A stretch of 64,000 bases of DNA from contig CM060964.1 of assembly GCA_030765045.1 (NCBI GenBank), positions 280,711,502-280,775,501 of the forward strand, written 5' to 3'. Source of the stretch: Tenodera sinensis (Eukaryota > Arthropoda > Insecta > Mantodea > Mantidae). Shown here one piece after another: positions 1 to 11,287 of this stretch (positions within the stretch are counted from its first letter, which is position 1; the number at the start of each line of letters is the position of its first letter). A program made the position numbers and the translations under genes. The notes under the pieces were generated by a model. It saw only the letters and a program-made list of their open reading frames with translations, did no database searches and had not been told where the DNA came from.

Positions 1-164
1 TTTCTTGGTGTGTTAAGCAGTGATATTGTAATACATAAATATTTTCTACTTTAGTTGCCTCTACTTGCAGTAATTTAACTAACCCTTCCCATTTTCCTGC
101 AAATGCAGGAGCTCCGTATGTTGTTATACCAGGTGACTCAATGAATCAATAACTTACGGAGGGG

Positions 165-726
165 GTCATAGCACCTCGACCCAAAGGCGATCTTATGTGC
201 CTGTCTCTGACAGGGAACCCCCCGGGAGGATGGATGAGGTGAATGGATCCTAAGGGCGGTGGCCGGAAGGTTGCCCCGGCGGAGACTGGCTCAGCCGGTT
301 CCTCTCCTACCCCTTCGGGTTCATACTCCCAAGAGGGCGAGGGGGGGGGGCTGCGGGACTCGGAAACCTCTCCGTCCCTTCAGGCTTGTACCATCCCATG
401 TGGGCCCGGAAACCATCGGCTTGCCTTCCAATCTGGAGGACGAGATTTCCAGAGCGCATTTGTTTACCTGCCATGCTGCTGCCGCAACGCTCGCGAACGC
501 TTCCAATCCTGAAAGAAACCTAACGGGATGAAGGGTGAAATGAAATAATAGATGTAACGAAATGGAAGGACAGGAAATTTGGGGGATATGGAAACCCTTC
601 CCAGCATTCGCCTGATGAGCCGGGGAAAACTCCGAAAAAAATCCATGAGCCAGCAAAGTCAGCCATGGGGGTTGAACCCACGACCTCTCGAATGTAGACC
701 ACAGACGTAACCACCTGAGCCATCCC
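165..726 (-). mobile_element. SINE-B copy 1: tRNA-headed, GC-rich SINE (about 0.56 kb)
   Basis: Read on the minus strand, this begins GGGATGGCTCAGG and carries a pol III-like B box (GTGGGTTCAACCCC) near 675, after an A-box-like GGCTCAGGTGGTTA. The body then runs through a GC-rich region with a homopolymer run (345-352). Segments of the body recur at 21296-21678 and 45473-45971, so it is an interspersed family. All three copies keep a C/G run at about the same internal position. GC content is far above the surrounding DNA. The 3' end is placed only approximately. No clear target-site duplication was found for this copy. Confidence 0.75.
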
Positions 727-1044
727 ACTCTGTTACTCCAGACAGATTCCTATACTTCAAGTCAAGCCGGTTCAAGGTTTCAGTGACACCCTCCCCCCCC
801 CCCCCCTCCCCATTAAATCATTCGCGTTAGTGATGCCTTTAAGTGGAACAAGAGCAGTTAATTATTCTGTAATACTGAAATCTTTAACTTCCTTAAGAAA
901 ATTGCTCTTTGGGCATTATCGCTACCATCACTACTCTCTCGAGTGCTTTTAAAGTTCTCGCTAATTCGTCAATATGGCAAGCGACAATCTGTTGCGACAC
1001 GCTTAATTTTGCAAACAGCGCTTGTTGTCAGGACATAACAAGAA
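727..1044. other. Spacer with C-run
   Basis: Contains a cytosine run (about 793-806). The stretch after 909 may include decayed upstream sequence of the FLYWCH/MULE pseudogene, but I cannot show it. No other feature seen. Confidence 0.4.
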
Positions 1045-2475
1045 TGTCTCGCACAATCTATTCCAATAAAGGGAAAAATTATGGTATGCCTACATTTACA
1101 CATCATTATAGGAGAAGGAACCAAAATGGATCGAAGCTTTACTGGAGATGTTTGTACTTTTCGGTACACATGCAATGCAACTTGCATCACCAATATCTTG
1201 TGACAGATAATGGAATACGTATATTAAGGGAAAGCAACACTCATTCACACATTACCAATAGTTGCAGAAGTACAAGCACGTACTTACAGCTATTAGAAAT
1301 ATAACAAGAAAAGCCAGAAATAATCCAAGTTTGCCACCCAACACGACTGTCATGACGGAAATTCAAAACATAGTTGAAGAGGTACAAGTTATTTTGCGTG
1401 AGAGACAAGCGCTTTTACAAAGTGTACACAAGTACTAAGCCACCCATTACTCGAACACTGTAGGAATGCGTAATAGTTCCTCTACAGTGTGAAACTTTGA
1501 TAGAAGCACAGTTTCTCCAGTTTGATTCAGGCATTAATAATCCAGAAAGAGTGGCGGAGTTTTGCTCTGAATCTGGTCTAAGGCATTTGACTAAGAGCCA
1601 ATTAATTTTGGCTGATGGAACATTTAAAAGAATGACATATATTTTTTACCATATATATATACTTTGCATGGGTACATACATGATCATGTCTTCCCTTTAG
1701 TGCATTGCTTATGCATATGGAAAACCGTAGAGATACATACATGTCACTATTTTTAGCAATTTCAAACATTGCATACTCATAATATTCAACTTGAATCTGA
1801 AATAATATTAACATATTTCGAACGAGGAGGAATGAATGCAGCAGCATTAGTATTCCTAAATGCAGACATAAAAGCCTATTTCTTCCATTTGTACAAAAAA
1901 CATGGAAGAAAGTTGTTGCTGGTTTAAGGGAACCATCCTAATAACATCGTAAAACAGAGTATAAGGTACTAATGGGACTAGCGTTCATTCCTACAGATGA
2001 TTCAGTTGCCGCATAGAGGACATGTAAGATACGCTGCCTGAAGGAGCACTTGAAGTAGCAGATTATATTGATGTAACTTTCCTTAGAGGGAGACCAGCTC
2101 ATGGGAGACACCTTGCAGTTCCATCTGAATTTGATTCAACGGTTTGGAATGTGTAGAATCAAATATTAAGTGGCTTATATCGTACTACTAATACTGTGGG
2201 GGGGGGGGGGTAAATTTCAGAAATTGATAGTATCGCATCATGTATCTATTTGGGCATTTCTCGGGTCTATTCAGAGTGATCAAAGAAACAATGAATTAAT
2301 TAATCAACCATTAGCTGAACATATGAGAATTAAATACCCAATCAAGAAAACGTACGTAATGAACTTATGGCAAGTCAAAAACATGGTGTGAAATTACAAA
2401 AGATTCAATGATAACAATGAATTTGATCTTTATCTTAGAGAAATATGTCACCTTAACATGTACGCTGAAGGTGTT
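1045..2475 (+). pseudogene. Decayed FLYWCH zinc finger / MULE-type transposase
   Basis: No single reading frame survives, but consecutive frames give the expected order of a MULE transposase with an N-terminal FLYWCH finger. First comes a FLYWCH-like segment (about 1069-1250) with SNKGKNYG, then KLYWRC, and a terminal HSH. Next is a helical segment with IVEEV. The catalytic-start block HLTKSQLILADGTFK follows near 1583-1626; ADGTFK is the usual MULE D motif. Then come PLVHCL, GGMNAA...FLNADIK and FFHLYKKHGRK. The C-terminal block has VPSEFDSTVWN and YRTTNT, where the family has RTNN. Stops and frameshifts are numerous and a G-run (2199-2210) sits inside the gene. The family DFE position reads YFE. 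Such proteins bind transposon ends and cut and paste DNA; this copy must be dead. Terminal repeats were not identified. Confidence 0.75.
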
Positions 2476-3571
2476 GGAGAAAACGATAATGTAAATGAAT
2501 AAAATGCACACAATCTCATAACAAAATGAACAAATTTCTGTTATAACCAAATTCATGAACTTTTACAATAACATTTGGAGGCCATTAACCTCCTAAACGC
2601 ATTTCTGTAGATTAAAATAAAGTGTAAAGGAAATTGACATACCTACATATAAAACTACACACCTTTTTTAAATTGGACCACAAAATATAGAACTTTTTCC
2701 TATACACATTACTTTTATAGACAAAGTGACTGTACCGTTATGTGACTGTGACATATGGAAATTCTTTTCCTCTGCTGGTTTACTTCCTATGTAATAACAC
2801 TCAACTTCTAATGTGATATCTCTAAATGCTGCTTTGAATTAAAGAACTAGCTAGTTTTGCCTCATAAAGGCTGATCCCCCCATCTCCCCCGAGTTCCTTG
2901 AATATACGGTAATTCGTGTGTTCAGTCCTATCTTGTGGGAGTACTTAATTCATTAAAGTCTAACTTTAACGCTGCATACAGTTTGTCCCTGACAAATGCT
3001 GTTTCTCTGTTCTGTTTATACAGTTAATTGCTATAACACTTCACCCCTTCTCCTTGATGTGAATCAGTGCACTGCAACTGATCTGTCACGTTATCTTCAG
3101 TGGGAAACATCGCGCGATGCTGGATATAGAATTATCTTCAGAGAGGGGCTTGTTCTCAAATATACGTGCCACAAAGTACTGTGGCACATTTACCTCCGTA
3201 ATGGTCACCTTACAGTCAGGGATCTGTGTTTATGGAGAAATAATTAAACAAGCTGCAATGGTACACAGTAAACTATTTTTTTCACCATTACATTGCATTA
3301 CGAGCATAAGCTTTACAACTTATACCATGTGGAAGGGGTAGGTATAGATGTCATCCTTTAAGTAGAGATCTATCTCCATGTGTACATTGAAAGGGTTTAT
3401 GAGAACTCCCCCTTCCTATCTTTTGCACATTTGTAGAAATACGTTTTGAAATGTTGAAAAGTTTGGCAGCTGTGCGCTTTCCTTTGCAGGCGGGCAAGAG
3501 AATGAAGTTGACGGTTAAGGTCAAGCCCACAGCGCAGTAGAATGTGCGCTTTGTTTCCGGTAACGAGAATA
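2476..3571. other. AT-rich sequence, no feature recognised
   Basis: Only short chance frames. I see no repeat family member, coding signature or long simple repeat here. Confidence 0.5.
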
Positions 3572-3840
3572 GGGCATCGGGATAGCATAATGGTTTCGTT
3601 CGGGGTTCTTGTGCTGAGGATCCATTGTTCGATTCCCGGCTCTCGGGTGGTGATTCTGACTAGCTCATGTGAAGTATGCCAGAGGCCCAACCTGGTTCGG
3701 AGTTCACGGTAAAAGCTGTAAGTACTCTCATTCCACGGCCATCCTCGTCGTGGTGTAACTGACTTCGTCCAGTGCGTGCCCTCACCTCAGAAATGGGTCC
3801 AGTCTTTGTTTGGTAGAATTCATAAACCACATGAAGAGCG
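3572..3840 (+). mobile_element. tRNA-headed SINE-like repeat (SINE-F)
   Basis: The head has an A-box-like GGATAGCATAATGGTTTCG and a perfect B-box-like TGTTCGATTCCC about 50 bases later, as in a tRNA. The following GC-richer body (CCAGAGGCCCAACCTGG and on) is unlike the AT-rich flanks. It is the only copy in the window, so the end is approximate and a decayed tRNA gene is not excluded. Confidence 0.55.
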
Positions 3841-4922
3841 TTAGACACAACTTTCCAAGTAGTGTTTAATCCAAAGACGGTCTTTTTATATTTTATACAA
3901 ATGTTTCATTTTTAATGAAAGCAGCTGGAACCGAAACACACTTACTTATTTGAAAATGAAGGAATAAGAAAATAAAATAAATGTTTTAATTTAACCGTTT
4001 ACTTGCTATCTATAAAAACTAAATAAATGCAGTAGTTTAAAACAGAGATACCAATTGTGTCCCGGGGTGTCATTCTCCTATTTTCCCCATCCAACATCAT
4101 GTGTTGCGGATAGTCGGACTTTACGGCGACAGAGCGCTAAGCTCCTTGGATTTTAAGCAAACCGAGAAACAAAACAGCGGTATGGGTTAAATCTCGTGTC
4201 CGCTCCATTAGCACTGTTGTATAAACTATGAGATAAAAAATATATTGGTGATTAACTGTAGTAATAGCACGAGAGGGTTTCATATGACGATAATTGTGCG
4301 AGCGCAAAGCGCTTATCCCAAATATGAAAACCTTGAGTGCTATCTGTTTAGAGTATTCCACGAAATAATTAATTATTCATTTATTTAATATTTAATATTA
4401 ATAGTGATTTAAAGGTAAACAATTTACAATAACGTTCATACATTTTAATTTCGATTTATTTTCACAGTTGGCATTACAACTAATCCAGTAGGGTGTGACA
4501 ACAACAACAACAACAACAACAACAAAACTTTTAGCTTTTAATCCAGGGAAATGAAGAAGTAGACATATGATGAATATAAATGAACGAATTTGCGTTAGTA
4601 GGCTACTCATTAATAGTAGGTGTGCCTAACTTAAAATAACAGTTGTTTGACTTCGCCTTTCAATTAAAATATAAATCTCCTCACTAGAATATTCGTCAAA
4701 TCTTTTGCCTGCCATTTTAATGACCCGCTAAATGTTTTTACTGCACATGGATAGTTCAGATTTTCAGAAACTTATAAAAAGAAGGTGATATAAATAAAGA
4801 GTTAATACCGCGACCAACAGGTGTTAATGCATTATGAGTGGAATAGTCTAAATAATTTATGCATGCACAGTACACGCATTTTAAAAGTAATTCAAAAGAA
4901 GTACACAAGAAAACACGCCTTC
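3841..4922. other. AT-rich spacer with (CAA)n
   Basis: Contains a perfect CAA microsatellite at 4498-4525. Otherwise AT-rich with only short chance frames. Confidence 0.5.
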
Positions 4923-4997
4923 TCACACTTCAAGGGCCGAATGACCTCGTTGTCGACGGGCCCTTAAACCCCACACATTCACTCACTCACACTTCAA
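4923..4997 (+). mobile_element. Micro-retroposon copy 1 (53 bp) with 11-bp target-site duplication
   Basis: The inserted unit is 4934-4986. It is flanked by a perfect direct repeat TCACACTTCAA at 4923-4933 and 4987-4997. It contains AATGACCTCGTTGTCGACG and GGGCCCTTAAACCC, then a short tail of CACTCAC type. The same core, starting within a few bases of the same point and also flanked by 11-bp repeats, occurs at 36197-36250 and 56260-56338; a diverged version starts the satellite at 46112. The first base of the right duplication could be shared with the CACTCAC tail. The core could be the extreme 3' end of a longer SINE or LINE, or a very small SINE in its own right. Confidence 0.8.
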
Positions 4998-7472
4998 ACT
5001 GTACAAAGCAATCACCAGTAACACATTTCATTTCATAAAATAAAAACACTATGGTTTTATAAACCATTTTATGAACAATGATATGAATATAATTAAACAA
5101 TTTTTTCATTGAATTTTAGTACTGTACAAAACAAAACAATAAATGTTAATTATGTGTCGATATTTGAATTAAAGGAAATTTTGAAAACAAAGTTCATCTA
5201 TTCCAAAACATTATTTATTAATCTATTAGGTTTATTATTTTATGCATCTATTAACATGAAAATTATCTTGAATAATCTTCTAAACATTAATTTTTTAGTT
5301 AGGAATAATTTTACGTAATAGAATTATCCGATCAATCCCAATAACCCACTCGCATCCGCGTGGATGTGGGTGTGGGTATATTGCCTCGCGCATGCGCCTG
5401 CAGCTACCCTGGCCAGGTGTTACAACTGTCGAAACTATCCGGCTATTAAGGGAACATCTAATAGTCGCTCAAGAAACATACATAAAATTCAGCTTTTGTA
5501 CTACAACGTAAGTATAGTTACAATTTATTAAAGTTTAAGGGTGTCCGGCGAGGGGTTTCCATGATACTAAGTGTCTGGCAATTGGTAATGTGATTTCTAA
5601 TACTATCTCGAAGATATAAGAAAACTAGGCTTCACACTTTGACGATTTTAAATTGCCTTTGCTACGTGTTACCTGCCAAAGCCACGATGATCCAAGTTTC
5701 ACAGTAGCCCATCGTTCCTACAGCTTTTATAAAATAAGGAAGGTCGGCCAGTGACGGGTTCTTGGACCATAAGTTTGTATTCATATGCAGAGGATTGAAA
5801 TTCTCCTTTACAAAATCCAAAATAACGATAATTGCGTATCTGCATTGTTACTGTATTCCTCTGCAGTGGTAGCTCGAAGGGTCTGAATTTCAAAGTTCAT
5901 TCACAATATTATCTATGTACCTACTGAAATCTGGTGATTTTACTTGCACAATTGCCGTTTTTCGGAAACCATTTACATGATTTTAATGGCATGTGTTGGT
6001 ACTCCTGATGGCTAGTTATCTGGGTCCCTGCTGCGACGTTGCACGTCCAGCGTAAGTTACGACTTGTACAAAACTAATACTCTGTTGTGAAGAAATGAGA
6101 CGCAGCGAAGATATCACCTACTTAATATTGTATCGCAGTTTTCTGTAAAATGTGTCTTAATGGTTCCATATACGAATTATAATGTTCCCTAAAAAGTGTG
6201 CAAAAATTATTTTTGTCTTAGAATTGGCATTCATTGCGTATAATAGTAATATATTTTGTTATTCGTCCATACACATAGAATCACCAACCATGAGAACGAT
6301 AACTACAGCCCTTTCACGTAGCATATCACTTACTGCACAGCGTATAGCAATAATATATTAAACATTTTTATAAAATATTGTTAAGAATGTTTATGACATA
6401 TACCTACATTCTGAGTATGTAGATGCTTGAAGTGGTATGTAGGAGTTTGAAGTATACAGGATACATGTCCATCTACTAATATAGATTGACCACATTGCAG
6501 GAATGTTTAAGTAAAATGACTCCGTGTACTTAAACTTTGCTATAGCCAAAGAGGGCCTGAAGCCACTCTTATTAGATCACATCCCTATTGCCAGTTATTC
6601 ATTCAAGATATTTTGTCTAATATCCATCATCGTCCTAATATATACATATGTATAACATATATATGTGCACGTGTTTGTTAAGTAATTCATCTTGTTACAT
6701 ATGGGCTAAACGCCAACGGAAAAAGGCGTGTACATACCGACAGCATTTTGTTGCAAAACATTTGCTTGGCAAAGAATGCCCCTGGAATCCATAAGATTAC
6801 TTCACCAACTCACGAAATGTCACGTGGGAGTCATTAAGAATCCTAGGCAATAAGTTCTCGCTGGGATGTGATTGCATTACAACAGCAAAATGACGTTATA
6901 GTGCGCGGTAGTCACGTAGTCGCACCGCCATATTGATTGCTTGGCCCTGACTATACATATACTGCAAATCTTGCCACGGTGGTCAAGGACTCCAGTAGTG
7001 TCGAGCCTTTTTAACGCGATGACCGTTCCTGCCTTTCTCATATACCTACCTACCTAGGTTTAATATCGTAAGCGTGTTTCTTTGGAACAAACCACAAACT
7101 GCAGTTCTAGTCATTTTACTACGACACCAATAGAAATTGTTGATAGCTATCAACCAACAATTACCCTGAATCACTAAAAGCTTGTGACTTTTATGAGGTA
7201 GCCTCAGCTTTTTAAAACTGTAATAAAGTCCGAAATTGTCTTTGTAATAACTTTTGCATATGAAACCATAACCGGCCGTAGGTTTGGAGGAAGACGTAGA
7301 CGTAGTAATGGGCCAAGCGTTATCAGGTCGCGCACTAGAGGTACTTAAATTTTATCTAGACATTGAAATTCCTTGGTGCCGTGCACCGCTATTGCATTGG
7401 TATTTCTTTTTTGTGATGAAACATTATTTTACCAATCCATGGTCTTAAAACCCTACACAGAACAAAATGTAC
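4998..7472. other. No feature recognised
   Basis: About 2.5 kb of mostly AT-rich sequence with short chance frames. A GC-richer patch near 5340-5440 has a loosely self-complementary CATCCGCGTGGATG. I see no transposase, SINE head or known repeat member. Confidence 0.45.
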
Positions 7473-7647
7473 ACATAAAATAGCGATGTCCAACGTTTGC
7501 GAAAGAGGGAAGGTTAGATTTTCCTCCTTATGCGGACCGTGCCACTCTTTTAACCCACAATTGTGTTGCAGTGGCAGGTTGGTTACATGTACGTTGCGTT
7601 TGATTTACGAAAGCATTTTCAAAACTTATGTGATAAACATCTGTTCA

Positions 7648-7851
7648 TTAGTGAGTTATTTGGTACTGCGTATGTTCAAGAAGTCTACTAATATTTGGTG
7701 ACAAAGTCGAAGTGCATAGTCTTAGAAGATACACCAAGTGATCGTCGCGTAACATATTGCTATACACACTTTTAATATAGTTCAATTTGGAGCAACTGTG
7801 TTCGCAAATATATGTAGAGCTATAGTCACTCTTATACACACTTTTTTTCAA
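7648..7851 (-). pseudogene. hAT transposase C-terminal fragment
   Basis: The 67-residue frame carries the hAT C-terminal dimerisation signature: STYICEHSCSKLNYIKS, then a DDHL block and SPNISRLLE. In intact GTF2IRD2/ZBED-like hAT proteins the order is STYLCE..FS.MKYIKS, then T..HL, then the terminal PNI..L. The N-terminal BED finger and catalytic blocks are absent. It lies near the left terminus of the hAT element whose ends I place at 7481 and 8442, as expected for a minus-strand gene. Confidence 0.75.
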
Positions 7852-7916
7852 ATGCTTATTCCTCTATAGAGTACGTTTTAATCGACATAAGCATTTTAAG
7901 AAATTATTGCTAATTT

Positions 7917-8300
7917 TCTTATAGGTGCAAGGGGAATATGGGAATACAATAGGCTTTAGGAGCTAGTGAAATGTTTTAAGAACTGGTTGCAATGTGATGC
8001 CTTTGAAATTCCGTTCTCTTTGCAAGGCCAAGAGAGAGGAAAAAAAAAAATCACGTATTCCTATTTGAGAAAGGTATAAATTCAAACAAATAATGAACAA
8101 TATCTCGGAAATGGTTGACTCAAAATAAAGAAGAAGCATGTGGCATAAATTGTGTGTTTTAACGAGATACACGTGTTTTATTTAGTAAGCTTTTGTCTGT
8201 CTCTTCCTGTTTACCAATTATTCAAAAATCATCCGCAATGAGGTCTTCTGAGGACATTCCCAGAAAACTCAACTTATGACTTATAAATTGCTCTAGAATC
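7917..8300 (-). mobile_element. FAM1 fragment (diverged 3' half)
   Basis: On the minus strand it matches the 3' half of FAM1. Shared tracts include TTATAGGTGCAAGGGGAATA, CCGTTCTCTTTGCA, ATATCTCGGAAATGGTT and TAAATTGTGTGTTTTA. It lies inside the hAT remnant, so it either inserted there or was captured. Confidence 0.7.
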
Positions 8301-8661
8301 GCCTGTTTGTGTCCGTCTCTGCACACTCACTGCTTGAGAGTCCACACGACAGAGACTGATTCACCCTCCGACTGAAAGAGGAGGTGGAGAATAGCAGCTA
8401 ATTACGTAAGCGTCTCCAAAGAGACAACGTTGGACATCACTGTTATACAACAGATATATAGTATTTAATTTCAATTTGCTTTTGAATTTTCACAGATAAT
8501 ATTGAGGAAAAGAATAATAAAAACGGTCATTTGAAATCCGTTTCTCGATTTTCAAAAATTTCAATCTATTTATATGCATTTCATTGAAAAATAAAACATC
8601 TTGTTCTGAACTGAAGCGCAACTTGGAAAGCTGGCGGGCTCTATAGTTTTATTCCATTTTG

Positions 8662-8810
8662 ACTTTCTTTACTACGTACTTTCAGTAAGTAGAGCATATA
8701 TTGAATTTCACCTGAAACTTCAATACCGAGATATCGCCGAATGTACGCCTTTTGATATTCCCTGAATAAATAAAATAAAAAAACATTCTTGGAAAAACGT
8801 CTGTGTTTAA

Positions 8811-8874
<64 letters not shown>

Positions 8875-9335
8875 AACATAACTCAAAAACGAAAAGTCGG
8901 TAAAACACCAAACTTAGTATTTAAGTTCAGCATCTTCTAAGGATGGAGCACGAGATTGCTAGAAGCGTCCCCCCATTCCACAACAGCCTTTACATAAAAC
9001 AGATTTTGAAAATGTTTGTTTTCTTAAAAACAGCTTAAACAATTTTGATTCAAATATCATGTTATTAAAATATTTTCATGATAAATGAAATGTATATCTT
9101 GAATTTACTGGGAATAGCCTCTGAAATCCTCTTAATTCTGAACGACTTTTGCATAACCATAACTTGTAACCCTTAAGAGATAGACAAAATCTTACTATGC
9201 AAAAAATAAATAAATAAATAAAAAACTAAATGATAAGTAAAGAAATAAAAAATAAATGTAGATCTCGATAAAGCACACAATTTATGTCAGCATTTTAAAA
9301 TAGACAACTATTTTTGAGATATGCATTGTTATTGG
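8662..9335 (+). mobile_element. FAM1 copy A (5' three quarters)
   Basis: Starts ACTTTCTTTACTACG and follows the FAM1 order: AAGTAGAG inverted motif, CACCTGAAA, GT site, CATAACTCAAAAACGAAAAG, TTGCATAACC, TAAGAGATAGAC. At the GT site it has grown into (GT)n at 8811-8832 followed by (GA)n at 8833-8872. At the A-run before GTAGATCTCG there is an A-rich insertion of about 48 bp with TAAATAAATAAA repeats (about 9206-9255). It stops where copy B starts, in the same orientation. Confidence 0.85.
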
Positions 9336-9882
9336 TTTTTACTTTCTCTACTACATATAGTAAGTAGATGAAGTGTTCTATACCACCCAAAAATTTGATG
9401 TCGAGATTTCACCGGAAATATTTGTTTTGAGACCCCCTGAATTAAAAAAAAAGCATTTTTAGAAAAAGGTCCGTGTGTGTGTGTCTGTCACTCTGTATGT
9501 CTGTCCCTCAGTCTGTGGACAGCATAACTCAAAAACGAGAAGTCGGGTAAAAGGTAAAGTTGGTATTTAAGTTTAATGTCCTTCAAGGATGCGACACGAA
9601 GATTTTGAAGAGGACAGCCTTATCCTAAACTACCCTTTACATGGAACATTTTTCGAAAATCTTGATTTTCTTGAAAATGGCTCTAACGATTTTGATTAAA
9701 ATGGTATATGTATAAGATATTTGTTTGACAATTGAAATGTATAGTTTGAATTTTCTGGCTATAGCCTATATAGTCCTGTTTGCTCTGGAGGGCTTTTGAA
9801 TAACCCGTAAACCGTAAGAGATAGACAGTCTTACTCTACAAAAAATGTAGATCTCGCTAAAATACACAATTTATGTCTGAAT

Positions 9883-9925
<43 letters not shown>

Positions 9926-10250
9926 TAGAGTGAACCATTTCAGAGATATTCCCTGTTATTTGTGTCAGTTTCGAAAAAGTTAGAAGTTTCGTGAAATGGA
10001 ACTTCGTTGTTCGTTTTTTAATACTTAGCGTGCAAAGAGAACGGGATCTCAAAGCTTTAAAATATTTGACTATCGCTGAGAGCCTACTGTATTCTAATAT
10101 TCCTCTTACACTTAGAAGGAAATAAGCAATAAGATAATTTGTATAAATGTTTATCTCAACTAACACGAAGAAGATATGGGAATAAGGGTTTGTAAGAATG
10201 GTTAGTACAAGAGTAGAGAAAGTCATGTGAGTGCAACACATCAGATTTTT
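9336..10250 (+). mobile_element. FAM1 copy B (near full length, 0.91 kb)
   Basis: Runs from TTTTTACTTTCTCTACT to AGTAGAGAAAGTCATGTGAG and the terminal CATCAGATTTTT. The internal order is the reference for the family: AAATTTGATGTCGAGATTTC, GT site, CTGTGGACAGCATAACTC, TCTAACGATTTTGATT, CTGGCTATAGCC, GAGATAGACA, poly-T site, CATTTCAGAGATATTCC, GGGATCTCAAAGC, CTTATTCC in reverse. A poly-T run (9885-9924) occupies the A/T-run site. The element type is undetermined: it has inverted terminal motifs but no transposase and no clear duplication. Confidence 0.85.
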
Positions 10251-10778
10251 CAATTTTCAGATACTACTGGCACGCTTTATCTAGACCTCTCAGATTGTGT
10301 TGCTGTCGAAACAGGACTTTTCATGTCTTACGCAGTCGTTCTTTAAGTTACCTACATAACAGAAAGTCCTAAGTTGTAGTTTTCGCAATTGTTTTTTCCG
10401 AGTTAACTAACGGCTAGAGTAAAGGGCTAAAGAGATGAATCCTTTTACTATTACAGGAGTTTTGTAATGTCTACGCTGGATCTGATTCAAGCACTTAGTA
10501 CTTAAAATTACTATTTGAGTTAGTCAAATACAAAAAGTAAATCACAAGATTAAACCAGGAGGATTACGCAAGAGAACAGCTACAAAGGTAATGCAATGCA
10601 GTAAAATGCACAAGTGGTAACATCCAAACAATGCTCAGTTGTTGCTTTGGCAAAGCATACCTTCTTGTTTCGGACCGCTCGAAAATCTAGATTTGAGGGG
10701 TCAAGAAAAAATTGTGCGAGTAGTTCTTATACTTTTTGCAAATAGGATGTTTTATTAATCTCTTTATGTTCTGACCAT
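10251..10778. other. No feature recognised
   Basis: AT-rich sequence between FAM1 copies; only chance frames. Confidence 0.5.
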
Positions 10779-11003
10779 GAAAAGAGAATGGAGTGTCAAA
10801 GCCACCACATAGCGACTAACTCTTAAAGGATTTGACTACCGCTGAAGCTTACTGTATTCTCTTATTTCCGTAGCACCTATAAGGAAACATGTAATAAAAC
10901 CATTTCTACAAATATTTATCTCAATTAACAAGAAGAAAAAACATTTATGAAATTAATTTGTACAAGAGTGAGTAGAGTAAGTCATATGAGTGCACACCTC
11001 TTG
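10779..11003 (+). mobile_element. FAM1 3'-end fragment, variant subfamily
   Basis: Matches the last 230 bases of FAM1 (TTTGACTACCGCT, CTACAAATATTTATCTCAA, GTAGAGTAAGTCATATGAG). It carries a variant block GTGTCAAAGCCACCACATAG in place of GGGATCTCAAAGC. A second copy with the same variant block follows at 11010-11287, so this is a distinct subfamily. Confidence 0.75.
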
Positions 11004-11009
11004 GTAAAG

Positions 11010-11287
11010 CAAAGATAATGGAATTTCAAAGCCATCACATAGCAACCAGTTCTTAAAACATTTCACTATCGCTTAAAGCGTACTGACTACTTGAATATTA
11101 TTTAAAGCCTACTGTATTCTCATATTCCTCTTGCACCTATAAGAAAATTAGCAATAAGGTAATTTCTAACAATGCTTTTGTCCATTAGCATGGAGTACAT
11201 AGAGGAATAAGGGTTTGTAAGAATAGTTTGTGCAAGAGTACAAGAGTAGACAAAATCATGTGGGTGCAAACATCGGATCTTTTCATA
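11010..11287 (+). mobile_element. FAM1 3'-end fragment, variant subfamily (tandem second copy)
   Basis: Shares the block TTTCAAAGCCATCACATAGC with the fragment just upstream and ends with GAGTAGACAAAATCATGTGG and ATCGGATCTTTT. A short internal duplication of AAAGC.TACTG..T occurs near 11075-11110. Two 3' ends in a row suggest a tandem or nested insertion event. Confidence 0.75.

Larger units (their letters stand above)
7481..8442 (-). mobile_element. Decayed hAT element with short TIRs
   Basis: The ends are inverted: the left begins TAGCGATGTCCAACGTT, and the reverse complement of the right end is CAGTGATGTCCAACGTT, typical of hAT termini. The flanking 8-mers ACATAAAA (7473-7480) and TTATACAA (8443-8450) match at only 5 of 8 positions, so an 8-bp duplication is plausible but eroded. 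Inside are a hAT C-terminal fragment (7648-7851) and a FAM1 fragment (about 7917-8300). At under 1 kb it is an internally deleted, non-autonomous copy. Confidence 0.6.

Noticed and set aside
8662..10250. LTR retrotransposon formed by FAM1 copies A and B as direct repeats
   Set aside because: The two copies are directly adjacent with no internal coding, primer-binding site or polypurine tract.
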